From an uncultured Oscillospiraceae bacterium (GTDB lineage Bacteria > Bacillota > Clostridia > Oscillospirales > Ruminococcaceae): a stretch of 64,000 nucleotides of DNA. The stretch covers positions 62,001 to 126,000 of the forward strand of contig CAKSEY010000006.1 of the NCBI GenBank assembly GCA_934448295.1, in the 5' to 3' direction. The position numbers were made by a program, and so were the translations under genes. Under the pieces are notes generated by a model that saw only the letters and a list, made by a program, of their open reading frames with translations, was not told the DNA's origin and did no database searches. This document shows positions 1 through 8,288 of this stretch, one piece after another (positions within the stretch are counted from its first letter, which is position 1; each line of letters begins with the position of its first letter).

Positions 1-7
1 AGCAAAA

Positions 8-32
8 CAGCCGTCCCACTCCGGGACGGCTG
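8..32 (-). terminator. Rho-independent terminator of tRNA-Arg
   Basis: A perfect 10-bp stem (CAGCCGTCCC / GGGACGGCTG) with a 5-nt loop. On the minus strand it is followed by TTTTGCT, and it lies about 45 nt downstream of the minus-strand tRNA. Confidence 0.85.
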
Positions 33-77
33 AGAAAATATCGGAACGGTTTCCGCTGATAAATCAGAGGAAACGAT

Positions 78-152
78 TGGCACCCCTTGTAGGAATCGAA
101 CCTACAACTGCCCCTTAGGAGGGGGCTGTTATATCCATTTAACTAAAGAGGC
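78..152 (-). tRNA. tRNA-Arg (anticodon CCT)
   Basis: Read on the minus strand this is a full 75-nt cloverleaf that ends in an encoded CCA. The acceptor stem is GCCTCTT paired with AAGGGGT, the T arm contains GTTCGATTC, and the anticodon stem is GCCCC/GGGGC around the loop CTCCTAA, which places CCT at positions 34-36. It decodes AGG. It has its own promoter and terminator, so it appears to be a single-gene unit. Confidence 0.95.
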
Positions 153-167
153 TCAAACACTTTAAAT

Positions 168-196
168 AGTATAGCACAAAAAAGCGCAAAATTCAA
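168..196 (-). promoter_or_regulatory. Promoter for tRNA-Arg
   Basis: On the minus strand, TTGAAT (196-191), a 17-bp spacer, then TATACT (173-168), ending 15 nt before the mature tRNA 5' end. This fits a vegetative sigma-A promoter. Confidence 0.7.
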
Positions 197-450
197 GAGG
201 GTCATTGAATTTTGTGGATTATGCATAAATTTTTTGACGAATTTTGTAACACATGAGAGCTGTCGTCTTCCGTCTGATAAATGAACGGAAAAAATGCTGA
301 GAAAAATTTTTGCCAGGCGTGTAGTAAAGCAATTAACTTAACAGACTAAAACCCCATTGCAATGCGATTCGCGGGGCGGGTCATTTAAGCGGTTACAGAG
401 TATTAACAATTATGAATAAAATATGACGAAAGATTTATACAAATTGCACA
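197..450. other. AT-rich intergenic region, no gene seen
   Basis: This is the outer part of a roughly 430-nt gap between the divergent tRNA and the first surface-protein gene. No reading frame with a ribosome site was found, and no repeat of the families seen elsewhere in the window occurs here. Confidence 0.6.
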
Positions 451-480
451 TTGACGAAACGCCACCTAAAATGTTATAGT
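451..480 (+). promoter_or_regulatory. Promoter for the surface-protein genes
   Basis: TTGACG (451-456), an 18-bp spacer, then TATAGT (475-480). This predicts a 5' UTR of about 100 nt before the start at 587. Confidence 0.65.
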
Positions 481-486
481 TTATTA

Positions 487-524
487 CAAGGGTATCTGTG
501 TCCCGATGCACAGCGTATACCTTG
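487..524 (+). promoter_or_regulatory. 5' UTR stem-loop of the surface-protein transcript
   Basis: CAAG-G-GTAT-CTGTG pairs with CACAG-CGT-ATAC-CTTG across an 8-nt loop: 13 pairs with small bulges, placed right at the predicted 5' end of the mRNA. There is no U tract, so it is more likely a transcript-stabilising hairpin than a terminator. Confidence 0.5.
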
Positions 525-586
525 AGGTGATTTTCTCTTTTCGGATACAGTTCCGTTGAGAGTAATTATTAAGGAGGATTTTTATC

Positions 587-1456
587 ATGAAAATCGCAAA
601 GATTCTTTCCGCAGCAGTTGCAGCTGTTGCAGCTTCTGCAGCAGTAGCGCTCTCTGCAAGCGCAGAACTCGCAACTGTTGACCCCAGCGTTGCTGGTCCC
701 GCTCTCACCAGCGGCACAGGTATGTGGATGATCAAGCTTTATGTTCCCAATGAGGGCCTTGACGCAGGCATCGACTGCACACAGATGGGTTCCGTTTCCT
801 TTAAGATCCAGGCTGCTGAGCCCGAGTGGTTCGAGGGTCAGACAGGCGGCGCTGTTATCGTTTCTTCCGGTCCTGTCGTTTCTGTTGACCACAACTGGCC
901 GCAGAAGAACTACTGGGGCGTAAACGACGGCGACCTTGTTACTGTTGACGAGACTGCTGCACTCCAGACCGTTGCTCTCGGCGACAACACCTATGAGCTT
1001 ACCTGCCCTGTTGACGACACAAACAACGTACCGGCTGACTCTTATGCTTCTGACGACGCTTACGTTCAGGTCGCTCTCTCTGAGTGGGGCTCCGATATGT
1101 CCGCAATCAAGGTGCTCAGCATGACCGTTTACGATAAGGACGGCAATGTAATGGTAGCTTACGACGAGAATGGCAACGTAACCGACGCTGCTCCTGCTGA
1201 GGACACAGCAGCTCCCTCCGAGGACGAGACCGCTGCTACTGCTGAGGCTCCCGCTGCTGAGACCGCTGAGGCTCCTGCTGAGGATACCGCTCCCGCTGAG
1301 GACACCACTGCTGCTGCAACCGCAGACGCTGAGGCTCCCGCAGCTACAGATTCTTCCAAGGGCTCTCCTGACACCGGCGTTGCAGGCGTTGCAGCCGTTG
1401 CAGGCGTTGCAGTTGTTGCTGCCGGCGCAGTAGTTCTTTCCAAGAAGAGAAAGTAA
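587..1456 (+). CDS. Wall-anchored (SPDTG) secreted protein, paralog 1
   Basis: A 289-residue exported protein. Residues 1-26 form a Sec signal peptide ending ASA. Residues about 27-195 form one predicted beta-rich domain with conserved spots GGAVIV, HNW and YWGV. A linker of Ala/Glu/Thr/Pro follows, then SPDTG at 260-264, a hydrophobic segment and a KKRK tail. The SPDTG-TM-KKRK end is a sortase-type wall-sorting signal by layout, although the classic Leu is Ser; no sortase gene lies in the window. The start is set by AAGGAGG 9 nt upstream. The next gene, 40 nt downstream, is a clear paralog. The N-terminal domain recalls carbohydrate-binding modules of ruminococcal proteins, but that is a weak impression and ligand and function are unknown. 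Confidence 0.75.
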   Translation: MKIAKILSAAVAAVAASAAVALSASAELATVDPSVAGPALTSGTGMWMIKLYVPNEGLDAGIDCTQMGSVSFKIQAAEPEWFEGQTGGAVIVSSGPVVSVDHNWPQKNYWGVNDGDLVTVDETAALQTVALGDNTYELTCPVDDTNNVPADSYASDDAYVQVALSEWGSDMSAIKVLSMTVYDKDGNVMVAYDENGNVTDAAPAEDTAAPSEDETAATAEAPAAETAEAPAEDTAPAEDTTAAATADAEAPAATDSSKGSPDTGVAGVAAVAGVAVVAAGAVVLSKKRK

Positions 1457-1495
1457 TTTTTATAATATACAGACATTATTAGGAGGACGATCACA

Positions 1496-2389
1496 ATGAA
1501 GATCACAAAGATTCTTTCCGCAGTTGCAGCAGTTGCAACAACCGCTGCTCTCGCAGTTTCTGCAAACGCAACCCTTACAGTAGTTGACCAGACTGGCGTA
1601 TTCAAGAGCGGTACAGGCTCCTGGATGCCCGTTGTTTACTCTGACGGCACATTCGACGCAAGCGAGAAGGACGTAGTTGATTACGGTATCAACTGCCAGG
1701 ATATCGCTTCTATCGAAGTAACTTTCACACCCGCTGAGCCTGACTGGTGGGAGGGCGAAGTTGGCGGCGCTATCGTGCTTTCCAACAAGAGCGCTACCGA
1801 CGCTTCCCACAACTGGGTAGGCAAGGAGTTCTGGGGCGTAGTTGACGAGGATCTCGGCCTTGAAACCGCTGACGACACAAAGGCTTGCGTTGCAGTTAAG
1901 ACAGGCGACCTCCAGTACACTGTTACCTGCGCAGCAGACGACACCAACAACGTTGTTGACGACTATGCGCTCGTTCAGGTTGCTTTCCAGGAGTGGTCCA
2001 CCGGTATGACAGATATCACAGTTCTTGGCATGAACCTCAAGGACGCTTCCGGCAACCTGCTTCTTTCCTATGACGCAAACGGCAACGTAACATACAACGC
2101 TGCTGACGCTGCTGAGACTCCTGCTGCTGAGACTGACGAGGCTCCCGCTGCTGAGACCGCAGAGGCTGCTGACACTGCTGAGGCTCCTGCTGACGAGTAC
2201 GAGACCGCTACTGCTGAGATCACAGCTCCCGCTGAGGACGCTGCTGCAACAGTAGACGCTGAGGCTCCCGCTGCAGCTACAGATTCTTCCAAGGGCTCTC
2301 CTGACACCGGCGTTGAGGGCGTTGCAGCCGTTGCAGGCGTTGCAGTTATCGCTGCTGGCGCAGTAGTTCTCTCCAAGAAGAGAAAGTAA
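1496..2389 (+). CDS. Wall-anchored (SPDTG) secreted protein, paralog 2
   Basis: A 297-residue paralog of the preceding gene with the same order: signal peptide ending SANA, beta-rich domain (GGAIVL, HNWVGKEFWGV), Ala/Glu/Thr/Pro linker, SPDTG, hydrophobic segment, KKRK. The last 40 or so residues are nearly identical between the two, while the ligand-facing N-terminal domains differ widely, which points to tandem duplication followed by divergence or selection. The ribosome site AGGAGG lies 9 nt before the ATG. The short gap without a terminator suggests co-transcription with paralog 1. Function is unknown; a surface adhesin or substrate-binding role is inference. Confidence 0.75.
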   Translation: MKITKILSAVAAVATTAALAVSANATLTVVDQTGVFKSGTGSWMPVVYSDGTFDASEKDVVDYGINCQDIASIEVTFTPAEPDWWEGEVGGAIVLSNKSATDASHNWVGKEFWGVVDEDLGLETADDTKACVAVKTGDLQYTVTCAADDTNNVVDDYALVQVAFQEWSTGMTDITVLGMNLKDASGNLLLSYDANGNVTYNAADAAETPAAETDEAPAAETAEAADTAEAPADEYETATAEITAPAEDAAATVDAEAPAAATDSSKGSPDTGVEGVAAVAGVAVIAAGAVVLSKKRK

Positions 2390-2632
2390 TCTGTACATTG
2401 ACAAAAGACCGAAAAAATTTCTGAAATTTTTTAAAAAATGCTGAAACTTTTCCGGCACATGCCGTGACTACCGTAGTGCAAGCCGATAAACAGAAAAAAA
2501 TCAGAAAAATTCTGAAACTTTTTGATGATACCGCTTGACTACGGTACCGGACGGCAGTTCGAAACCGTTTATTACATCCGAGTGCCCGATAACTCAGAGA
2601 TGTTTTAAAAAACAACTTTTAGGAGGACAATT
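2390..2632 (+). other. Intergenic leader of the dockerin gene
   Basis: A 243-nt gap. It contains two related stretches, each with CTGAAACTTTT followed by TGACTAC(C/G)GTA, about 75 nt apart, suggesting a small local duplication. TTGACT at 2535-2540 could be a -35, but no good -10 lies at 17 bp. AGGAGG precedes the ATG at 2633. Confidence 0.4.
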
Positions 2633-5242
2633 ATGTTAAGAAGAAGAATTCTTGCTTCTGCTATGGCTTCTGTTATGGCTCTTGGCTCTGTTGCCGTTGT
2701 AGCTAATGCAGAGGACACCGCAGCAGCTACCACTCAGGTAAAGACTAAGGCTGATCTTGAAGCATATGTAAAGAGCTTCGACAGCTTCCGCAACAGCGGC
2801 ATCAACGACTACGGCTCCATCTCCGGCGGCAAGTTCATTGACGCTATCGAGTATGCTGAGAACGTTCTCGCTGAGACCAAGTCCACTGTAGATGACTACA
2901 CCGTTGCTTACTCAATGGTTGAGGCTACTTACAAGGCTCTTAAGATCTACACCGCTGAGGAGCTCAAGGCTCTCATCGACACCAACAAGAAGAACTACGA
3001 CTCCGGCAACGTATACAACGAAGAGCTCGGCGATCCGATCTTCAAGGAAGATGGCTTTGCAAAGTTTGAGACTGCATACGAGGACGCTGAGGCAGTTCTT
3101 GGTTCTTCCGACAGCCGTATCATCACTGACGCTTACGAGGAGCTCGAGTCCAAGGCTAACTCTCTCTCCAGATACCCCGTTGTAACAAAGGCACAGTTCA
3201 GAACCGCTCTGAAGGACTACGAGTCTATGCTCCAGAAGGAGTTCAAGTATGAGTCCTGGAGAGTTGGTACAATGGGTACTGACTGGGTTGACCTCAAGTC
3301 TGTTGACAATGAGACCGGTTATTGGGGCTACTCCGGACAGTCTATCGCATACGGTATTCTGTACGAGCACCTCGCTTCCGCTAACGATGAGATCAACGCT
3401 GCTTACGAGCAGATGGACGAGATTAAGACCCTCAAGCAGACCTCTCTGACTGACATTGTTAAGGGCTACTATGCAGCTATCAACTCTGTTGCAGTTATGA
3501 ACGCTTGGAAGGCTGACGACACTGACAGAGCTTCTAAGGCTAATGTTCAGAAGCTTCTCAACGAGTACCACAGCAGACTGGTATTTGACTACAACAGAAC
3601 AACAGCTAACGACCTGTTTGACGCTGTAACAACTGTTTCCGGCGGCGACATGAAGGTTCTTATCACAATCAACGATGGCCAGGCTACCAAGTGGGTTGAC
3701 CTCACCAAGACTGATGATAAGGCTGAGTTTGACGCTTATGTAGCAGAGATGGGCAACGCTTGGAACAAGTTCTACAGCGCTTACTCTGTAAACCCTGACT
3801 TCGATGGCGACGCTATCAAGGTTTGGAAGCTTACAGAAGCTAACCTGACTGTAAAGTCCGGCGTTCAGTTCTACATTCCGCTTGATGATAACGGTCAGTA
3901 CTGGAGAGTAAATGCAGACGGCACATACGCTGCTCTCACAACCTCCAAGCCCGATGGCAAGTACAAGCTCATCACCAGGAACGTTGAGGTTAACCTTGCT
4001 GACTACATTGCAGTTGATTCCTCAATGATCAACCACGACACAGATAACGCAGACGAGAACAACATCCTCGATGGTAAGGACGACCTCGCAGGCTGGACTT
4101 CTGAGGGCGTTGGTCAGTGGGGTCCTGTTCAGTACACAACTAACAGAGGCTTCAATGATTATTACACCTCTTCTGCAGGCGCTAATACACCTGTAAGAAC
4201 CGATCTTCAGTTTGCAGTTTACACTGCTGAGTATTACTTCAACACCAAGAAGGATGCTCTGAAGGAATCCGACAACCCCATCTACACACTGGATACCACT
4301 GATTCTCTCGCTGGCGATTCCGCTAAGGGCTCTTCCGCTGAGTGGGCAATGGTTTACAGATACCTCAGATACGCTCTGCACGACAAGTATGATACTTCTT
4401 ACGACCTCTACACCAAGAAGGACGTTGAGAAGCTCATCGAGGACTGCTATGAGCTGGCTGAGCTGACTGGTGATGCTGCTCTGTTCTCCATCCGTCACAA
4501 CATCCTCGTAGACGCTCGTCAGTATGCTCTTGACTGGGTAAAGGCTGCTAACAAGGATAAGAAGTACAAGGATAACGTTTCCGCTCCTGAGCTCAACGGC
4601 GATCCTATGACTTCTACCGATGTTTACAACTTCCTCATCAACTACTACAACGCTCTTGAGAAGGAGTATGAGGCATTCAAGTACAGCTTCGAGGAAGTTT
4701 ACCTCAAGATCGCTGACACCAAGTCCGCTATCGACGAGGGTGAGCTCCAGGCTACAGATTCTCTGCTGGCTGCTCTTGAGAACACCGCTTACTATCTGTC
4801 CGTTGCTGAGTCCTATGAGGACGAGGGAATCTACATCGACAACGATGCGTTCACAACCGATAGATACTTCCAGGGCTTCAACCGTGTATTCACCGGCGCT
4901 GCTGATGGCTTCAAGATCGCTACAAGCGTAACAACCACAACTGGCGCTATCAACACAACTGAGATTCCGAAGGCTGACAACAGTGCAGTTTCCAAGACTC
5001 ACCTCAACCTGAAGAACGCTTACGAGGAGCTCATCAAGGAAGTTAAGGCTCAGACTGAGAAGACAGCTCTCCTCGGCGATGTAAACGGCGACGGCGTTGT
5101 TAACGCACTCGACGCTGCTGCAATCCTGAAGGCTGTTGCTGCTAACACTGAGATCGACGTTAAGGTTGGCGACGTAAACGCTGACGGCGTTGTTAACGCA
5201 CTTGACGCTGCTGCAATCCTGAAGGCTGCTACAGCTCAGTAA
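2633..5242 (+). CDS. Secreted dockerin protein with FIVAR-like repeats
   Basis: An 869-residue secreted protein. Residues 1-26 are a signal peptide ending VANA. Residues about 30-300 hold several helical repeats of the FIVAR type (for example LKALIDTNKK, then YEDAEAVLG). The middle of the protein is not recognised. Residues about 813-869 are a type I dockerin with two calcium loops, DVNGDGVVNALD and DVNADGVVNALD, each followed by AAAILKA. Dockerins bind cohesins, and the next gene encodes a cohesin-like, wall-anchored protein, so the pair may dock together on the cell surface (inference). No glycosidase signature was seen. The ribosome site AGGAGG lies 7 nt before the ATG. Acidic and Ala-rich composition suits an extracellular structural protein. 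Confidence 0.8.
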   Translation: MLRRRILASAMASVMALGSVAVVANAEDTAAATTQVKTKADLEAYVKSFDSFRNSGINDYGSISGGKFIDAIEYAENVLAETKSTVDDYTVAYSMVEATYKALKIYTAEELKALIDTNKKNYDSGNVYNEELGDPIFKEDGFAKFETAYEDAEAVLGSSDSRIITDAYEELESKANSLSRYPVVTKAQFRTALKDYESMLQKEFKYESWRVGTMGTDWVDLKSVDNETGYWGYSGQSIAYGILYEHLASANDEINAAYEQMDEIKTLKQTSLTDIVKGYYAAINSVAVMNAWKADDTDRASKANVQKLLNEYHSRLVFDYNRTTANDLFDAVTTVSGGDMKVLITINDGQATKWVDLTKTDDKAEFDAYVAEMGNAWNKFYSAYSVNPDFDGDAIKVWKLTEANLTVKSGVQFYIPLDDNGQYWRVNADGTYAALTTSKPDGKYKLITRNVEVNLADYIAVDSSMINHDTDNADENNILDGKDDLAGWTSEGVGQWGPVQYTTNRGFNDYYTSSAGANTPVRTDLQFAVYTAEYYFNTKKDALKESDNPIYTLDTTDSLAGDSAKGSSAEWAMVYRYLRYALHDKYDTSYDLYTKKDVEKLIEDCYELAELTGDAALFSIRHNILVDARQYALDWVKAANKDKKYKDNVSAPELNGDPMTSTDVYNFLINYYNALEKEYEAFKYSFEEVYLKIADTKSAIDEGELQATDSLLAALENTAYYLSVAESYEDEGIYIDNDAFTTDRYFQGFNRVFTGAADGFKIATSVTTTTGAINTTEIPKADNSAVSKTHLNLKNAYEELIKEVKAQTEKTALLGDVNGDGVVNALDAAAILKAVAANTEIDVKVGDVNADGVVNALDAAAILKAATAQ

Positions 5243-5283
5243 TCGCTGAAAGGCAATTTGCTGATTCTTAATTGGTTCTGCCC

Positions 5284-5299
5284 CGGGGCGCAAGCCCCG
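5284..5299 (+). other. Intercistronic stem-loop
   Basis: CGGGGC-GCAA-GCCCCG, a 6-bp GC stem with a GNRA-like loop and no U tract, between the dockerin gene and the cohesin-like gene. It may set the ratio or stability of the two mRNA parts. Confidence 0.4.
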
Positions 5300-5343
5300 A
5301 GACGGAGCTTGTTAAAAGCTATAAAAATATGGAGGAAAACTAT

Positions 5344-6123
5344 ATGAAGAAGATTTTATCTCTCGGCGCTGCTGCTGCAGTTCTGTCTCTGACAGCTGCT
5401 GTTGCTTCCGCTGCTATCGCACCTACAATGACTCCCGCTACTCCCGTAGCTGGCGAGACTGTAACTGTTGAGATCGTTGCTAACGGCATGACTCAGGAAG
5501 CTACTACTTTCACTGTAAAGGCTTCTGACAACCTGACTTTCGTATCCGCTGCTCCTACTGAGAGCGGTCTGGCTAACTTCAACCAGGATACAATGAAGTT
5601 TGCTTGGGCAAATTCTTCCGTTCCTGCTGACGGCACTGTTCTCCTGACCTTAACCTACACCGTTGACGCTGCTGCTGACGATGAGGTTTCCGTTGCCCTG
5701 ATTCCTGACGCTGGCTTCACAGACATCTCTGCTGACGCTGTTGCTGCTGTTGTAGTTGACGGCGCTGCTACTGCTGAGACTGACGTAACTGTTGAGCCTT
5801 CTTCTGAGGAAGTTATTTCTTCTGAGGAAGTTTCTTCTGAGGAGATCTCCGAGGAGCCGTCTTCTGAGGAAGTTTCTTCTGAGGAGCAGGCTTCTTCCGA
5901 GGAGCAGCCCTCTTCTGAGGAGCAGGCTTCTTCTGAGGAGACCACTGAGGACGCTGGCATGGTAGTAACCACTGAGGAGACCGCTGAGACTCCTTCTACC
6001 GAGGACAACGGCAATGCTGACGCTGACAACGGCAAGGACAATCCTAACACCGGTGTTGCTCTCGCAGTAGTTCCTGCTGTTCTGGCTGGCGCTGCAATCG
6101 TAGTTGCTAAGAAGAGAAAGTAA
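5344..6123 (+). CDS. Wall-anchored (NPNTG) protein with cohesin-like domain
   Basis: A 259-residue exported protein. Signal peptide 1-23. Residues about 24-150 resemble a cohesin: PVAGETVTVEI at the start, a central FAWANSS strand, then LLTLTYTV and a closing VDGAA strand, in the order expected for the cohesin jelly roll. Residues about 155-205 are a run of SSEE repeats, an acidic wall-spanning spacer. NPNTG at 233-237, a hydrophobic segment and KKRK form the anchor. The ATG at 5344 is chosen because GGAGG lies just upstream and the signal peptide begins there; an in-frame start at 5272 would add 24 residues without a ribosome site. Neighbouring a dockerin gene supports the cohesin reading, but the domain is divergent. 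An alternative is a generic beta-sandwich surface domain. Confidence 0.65.
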   Translation: MKKILSLGAAAAVLSLTAAVASAAIAPTMTPATPVAGETVTVEIVANGMTQEATTFTVKASDNLTFVSAAPTESGLANFNQDTMKFAWANSSVPADGTVLLTLTYTVDAAADDEVSVALIPDAGFTDISADAVAAVVVDGAATAETDVTVEPSSEEVISSEEVSSEEISEEPSSEEVSSEEQASSEEQPSSEEQASSEETTEDAGMVVTTEETAETPSTEDNGNADADNGKDNPNTGVALAVVPAVLAGAAIVVAKKRK

Positions 6124-6170
6124 TTCAGCGACGCTGAACGAGATCGCTTCTAAACGATAATCGATTCAAG

Positions 6171-6200
6171 ACCCGCTCCGAAAGGGGCGGGTTTTGTTTT
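6171..6200 (+). terminator. Terminator of the surface-protein locus
   Basis: ACCCGCTCC-GAAA-GGGGCGGGT followed by TTTGTTTT. A strong 9-bp stem with a U-rich tail, about 50 nt after the cohesin-like gene. Confidence 0.9.
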
Positions 6201-6494
6201 GTCTGATAACAACAATCATTTGCGTTTATAATATCTATAGTGTATTTTAATAAACTTTTGGAGAAAAGTTTGTGCAAAATGCTAGATTCGAGTACCTGAA
6301 AGACTAATTTAGGGAATTTAGTTAAACGAAAGAAAAGTTAGCCTAAGTCCTGAACAAGATATTGTTGCGTGACGGAGATAAAAACTAATGCAAACACAAT
6401 ATATAGAGTGGAAACGTTTAGCAACATAGAATTCAGATGAAAAAAGTTTATGAACGACAATTTATATATAATGCCTAAAAAAATTCAATGCTTA
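6201..6494. other. AT-rich intergenic region, nothing recognised
   Basis: Roughly 300 nt, clearly more AT-rich than the flanking genes, with no credible reading frame and no repeat-family member. It separates the surface-protein terminator from the promoter of the ABC operon and may contain regulator sites that cannot be named from sequence alone. Confidence 0.5.
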
Positions 6495-6523
6495 TTGACA
6501 TTAGCGGTTAAATTTGATATAAT
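6495..6523 (+). promoter_or_regulatory. Consensus promoter of the 14-kb ABC operon
   Basis: TTGACA (6495-6500), exactly 17 bp, then TATAAT (6518-6523): a perfect sigma-A consensus. The first gene starts at 6599, giving a leader of about 70 nt. Confidence 0.9.
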
Positions 6524-6598
6524 TAATACGGTATATATGATGGCGGTGTTATGGAATCGTGTTCATTCCGTTGAATCCATTGCGGGCAGCGAGGTATT

Positions 6599-7318
6599 AT
6601 GGAACATATTATAGAAGCAAAAAATATCTGCATGGATTTTGAAATCGGGGACGGAAGCACTGTCCATGCACTGAAAGGGATAGACCTTAAAATTCCGCCG
6701 AACCGGCTTTCCGTGTTGCGCGGACGTTCCGGCTCCGGAAAAACTACGCTGATCAACATTCTTGGCGCGCTCGACCGGCCGACCTCCGGCGAGGTGTTCT
6801 TTCTCGACGAAAGCAGGGATATCACGAAGCTCCCTGATTCCGAAAGGGACAGACTCAGGCGGGTGGAAATGGCGTTCGTGTTCCAGTCCGTGGCGCTCAT
6901 CTCAACGATGACTGCCTTCGAGAACGTGGAATTCGCACTGCGCCTGACCAAGCTTCCTTATAAGGAGCGGGTCGAAAGAGCACGACAGAGCTTGATTCAG
7001 GTAGGTCTGGAGAAGCGAATGAACCACAGACCGGGCGAAATGTCCGGCGGCGAACAGCAAAGGGTCGCGATCGCAAGGGCTATCTCTCATTCACCGAAGA
7101 TCATCTTCGCTGACGAACCCACGGCCGAGCTTGATTCCCCCACTGCAATGGCGGTGATGAAGCTGTTCCGCGACCTCGTGCGGCAGAATGATCTGACCAT
7201 AGTTATGACGACCCACGATACCACTATGATGGAACAGGCTGATATCGTTTACACGCTGGAGGACGGCGTGATTTCTGACGTTACAGAGAATGTTCCGGAG
7301 GAGGGTGCGGATGCCTAA
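6599..7318 (+). CDS. ABC transporter ATP-binding protein, MacB/LolD type
   Basis: A 239-residue cytoplasmic ABC ATPase. Walker A GRSGSGKTT at 42-50, Q-loop Gln96, signature MSGGEQQ from 148, Walker B IIFADEP at 168-174 and the switch His at 206 are all present, so it should hydrolyse ATP. The short single-domain form and the HALKGIDL start place it near the MacB/LolD/FtsE group rather than the MsmK/MalK sugar ATPases, which carry a C-terminal regulatory domain. Yet the permeases downstream are MalF/MalG type and no FtsX/MacB permease is present. It is the first gene of the operon and overlaps the next ATPase by 8 nt, so the two may form a heterodimer (inference). Confidence 0.85.
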   Translation: MEHIIEAKNICMDFEIGDGSTVHALKGIDLKIPPNRLSVLRGRSGSGKTTLINILGALDRPTSGEVFFLDESRDITKLPDSERDRLRRVEMAFVFQSVALISTMTAFENVEFALRLTKLPYKERVERARQSLIQVGLEKRMNHRPGEMSGGEQQRVAIARAISHSPKIIFADEPTAELDSPTAMAVMKLFRDLVRQNDLTIVMTTHDTTMMEQADIVYTLEDGVISDVTENVPEEGADA

Positions 7319-8219
7319 AAAAGTACTCCTTGCCCCGCCCGAAAACATCATGGTGCAGGCGGAAAACCTTGTCAAGATCTACAAATCGCGCGATGTAGAG
7401 GTAATGGCGCTCCAGGGGCTTGACCTCACGGTAGAGCGCGGCGAGCTGATGGGACTGATAGGCGCCAGCGGCAGCGGTAAATCCACACTGCTGAATATGC
7501 TGGGCGGGCTTGACAGACCCTCGGCGGGAAGCCTTTACGTTGACGGCGTGGATCTGCTGAAGTTCACTGAAAGGGACTTCATCGAGTACAAGCGCAAGAC
7601 CGTTGGTTTCGTATGGCAGAACAACGCAAGAAACCTTATACCGTACCTCACCGCCAAGCAGAATGTTGAAATGCCGATGCTTCTTTCCGGCTACTCCGGC
7701 AGGAGCCAGCGTGCGAACGAGCTGCTTGACATGGTGGGGCTTTCACACAGAAAAAACAGCCGCCTGGATCAGATGTCCGGCGGTGAGCAGCAGAGAGTTG
7801 CGATAGCCATAGCGCTTTCCAACAACCCGAAGCTGCTGCTGGCTGACGAGCCCACCGGTTCGGTGGATACAGCGACATCGAAGCTTATTCTCGATGTGTT
7901 CAGGCAGCTTAACAAGGCAATGGACGTTACGATAATCATTGTGACGCATGATACCAAGCTGTCTGCACAGATAGACCGCGTGGTGGCAATCCGTGACGGA
8001 AAGACCTCCACCGAGCTGGTGCGGAAGCCGGGCATTGCAAAGTCGTTCGGCGAGCTTTCGGAGCAGGAGGCCGCAGCCCATGAGGAGCTGACGGTGCTCG
8101 ACCGCGCAGGACGGCTCCAGATCCCCAAGGAGTATCTTGAAGAACTCGGCATAAAGGGCGGCGACAAGGTCCGTGTGGAGCTTGAGGACGGACGGATCTC
8201 CATTTACCCGCGTGGGTAA
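7311..8219 (+). CDS. ABC ATPase with C-terminal AbrB/SpoVT-like domain
   Basis: 302 residues. Residues about 15-235 are an ABC ATPase with Walker A GASGSGKST (51-59), Q103, signature MSGGEQQ (155-161), Walker B LLLADEP and switch His213. Residues about 259-302 match the AbrB/SpoVT/MazE swapped-hairpin fold: VLDRAGRLQIPKEYLEELG then GDKVRVELEDGRI. Such domains normally bind DNA as dimers; on an ATPase it may instead dimerise, or report ATPase state to a promoter (inference). The ATG at 7311 overlaps the upstream stop and has GGAGGAGGG before it; an earlier in-frame start at 7290 lacks a ribosome site. It pairs with the preceding ATPase at the head of the operon. Confidence 0.8.
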   Translation: MPKKVLLAPPENIMVQAENLVKIYKSRDVEVMALQGLDLTVERGELMGLIGASGSGKSTLLNMLGGLDRPSAGSLYVDGVDLLKFTERDFIEYKRKTVGFVWQNNARNLIPYLTAKQNVEMPMLLSGYSGRSQRANELLDMVGLSHRKNSRLDQMSGGEQQRVAIAIALSNNPKLLLADEPTGSVDTATSKLILDVFRQLNKAMDVTIIIVTHDTKLSAQIDRVVAIRDGKTSTELVRKPGIAKSFGELSEQEAAAHEELTVLDRAGRLQIPKEYLEELGIKGGDKVRVELEDGRISIYPRG

Positions 8220-8288
8220 CAATGTAAATGATCGGGAGGGAGAACCCGATTTGCTGCAAAGCAGTTTTTAGGAAAGGTGGATTTCACT

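Noticed and set aside
2535..2563. Promoter for the dockerin gene at TTGACT 2535
   Set aside because: No acceptable -10 at 16-18 bp; transcription from upstream or an unseen promoter is equally likely.
4022..5293. 423-codon minus-strand frame over the dockerin gene
   Set aside because: Shadow of the dockerin coding strand; no recognisable protein features.
587..6123. Complete sortase-dependent locus
   Set aside because: Three wall-sorting-type ends are present, but no sortase gene lies in the window, so only the substrates can be claimed.
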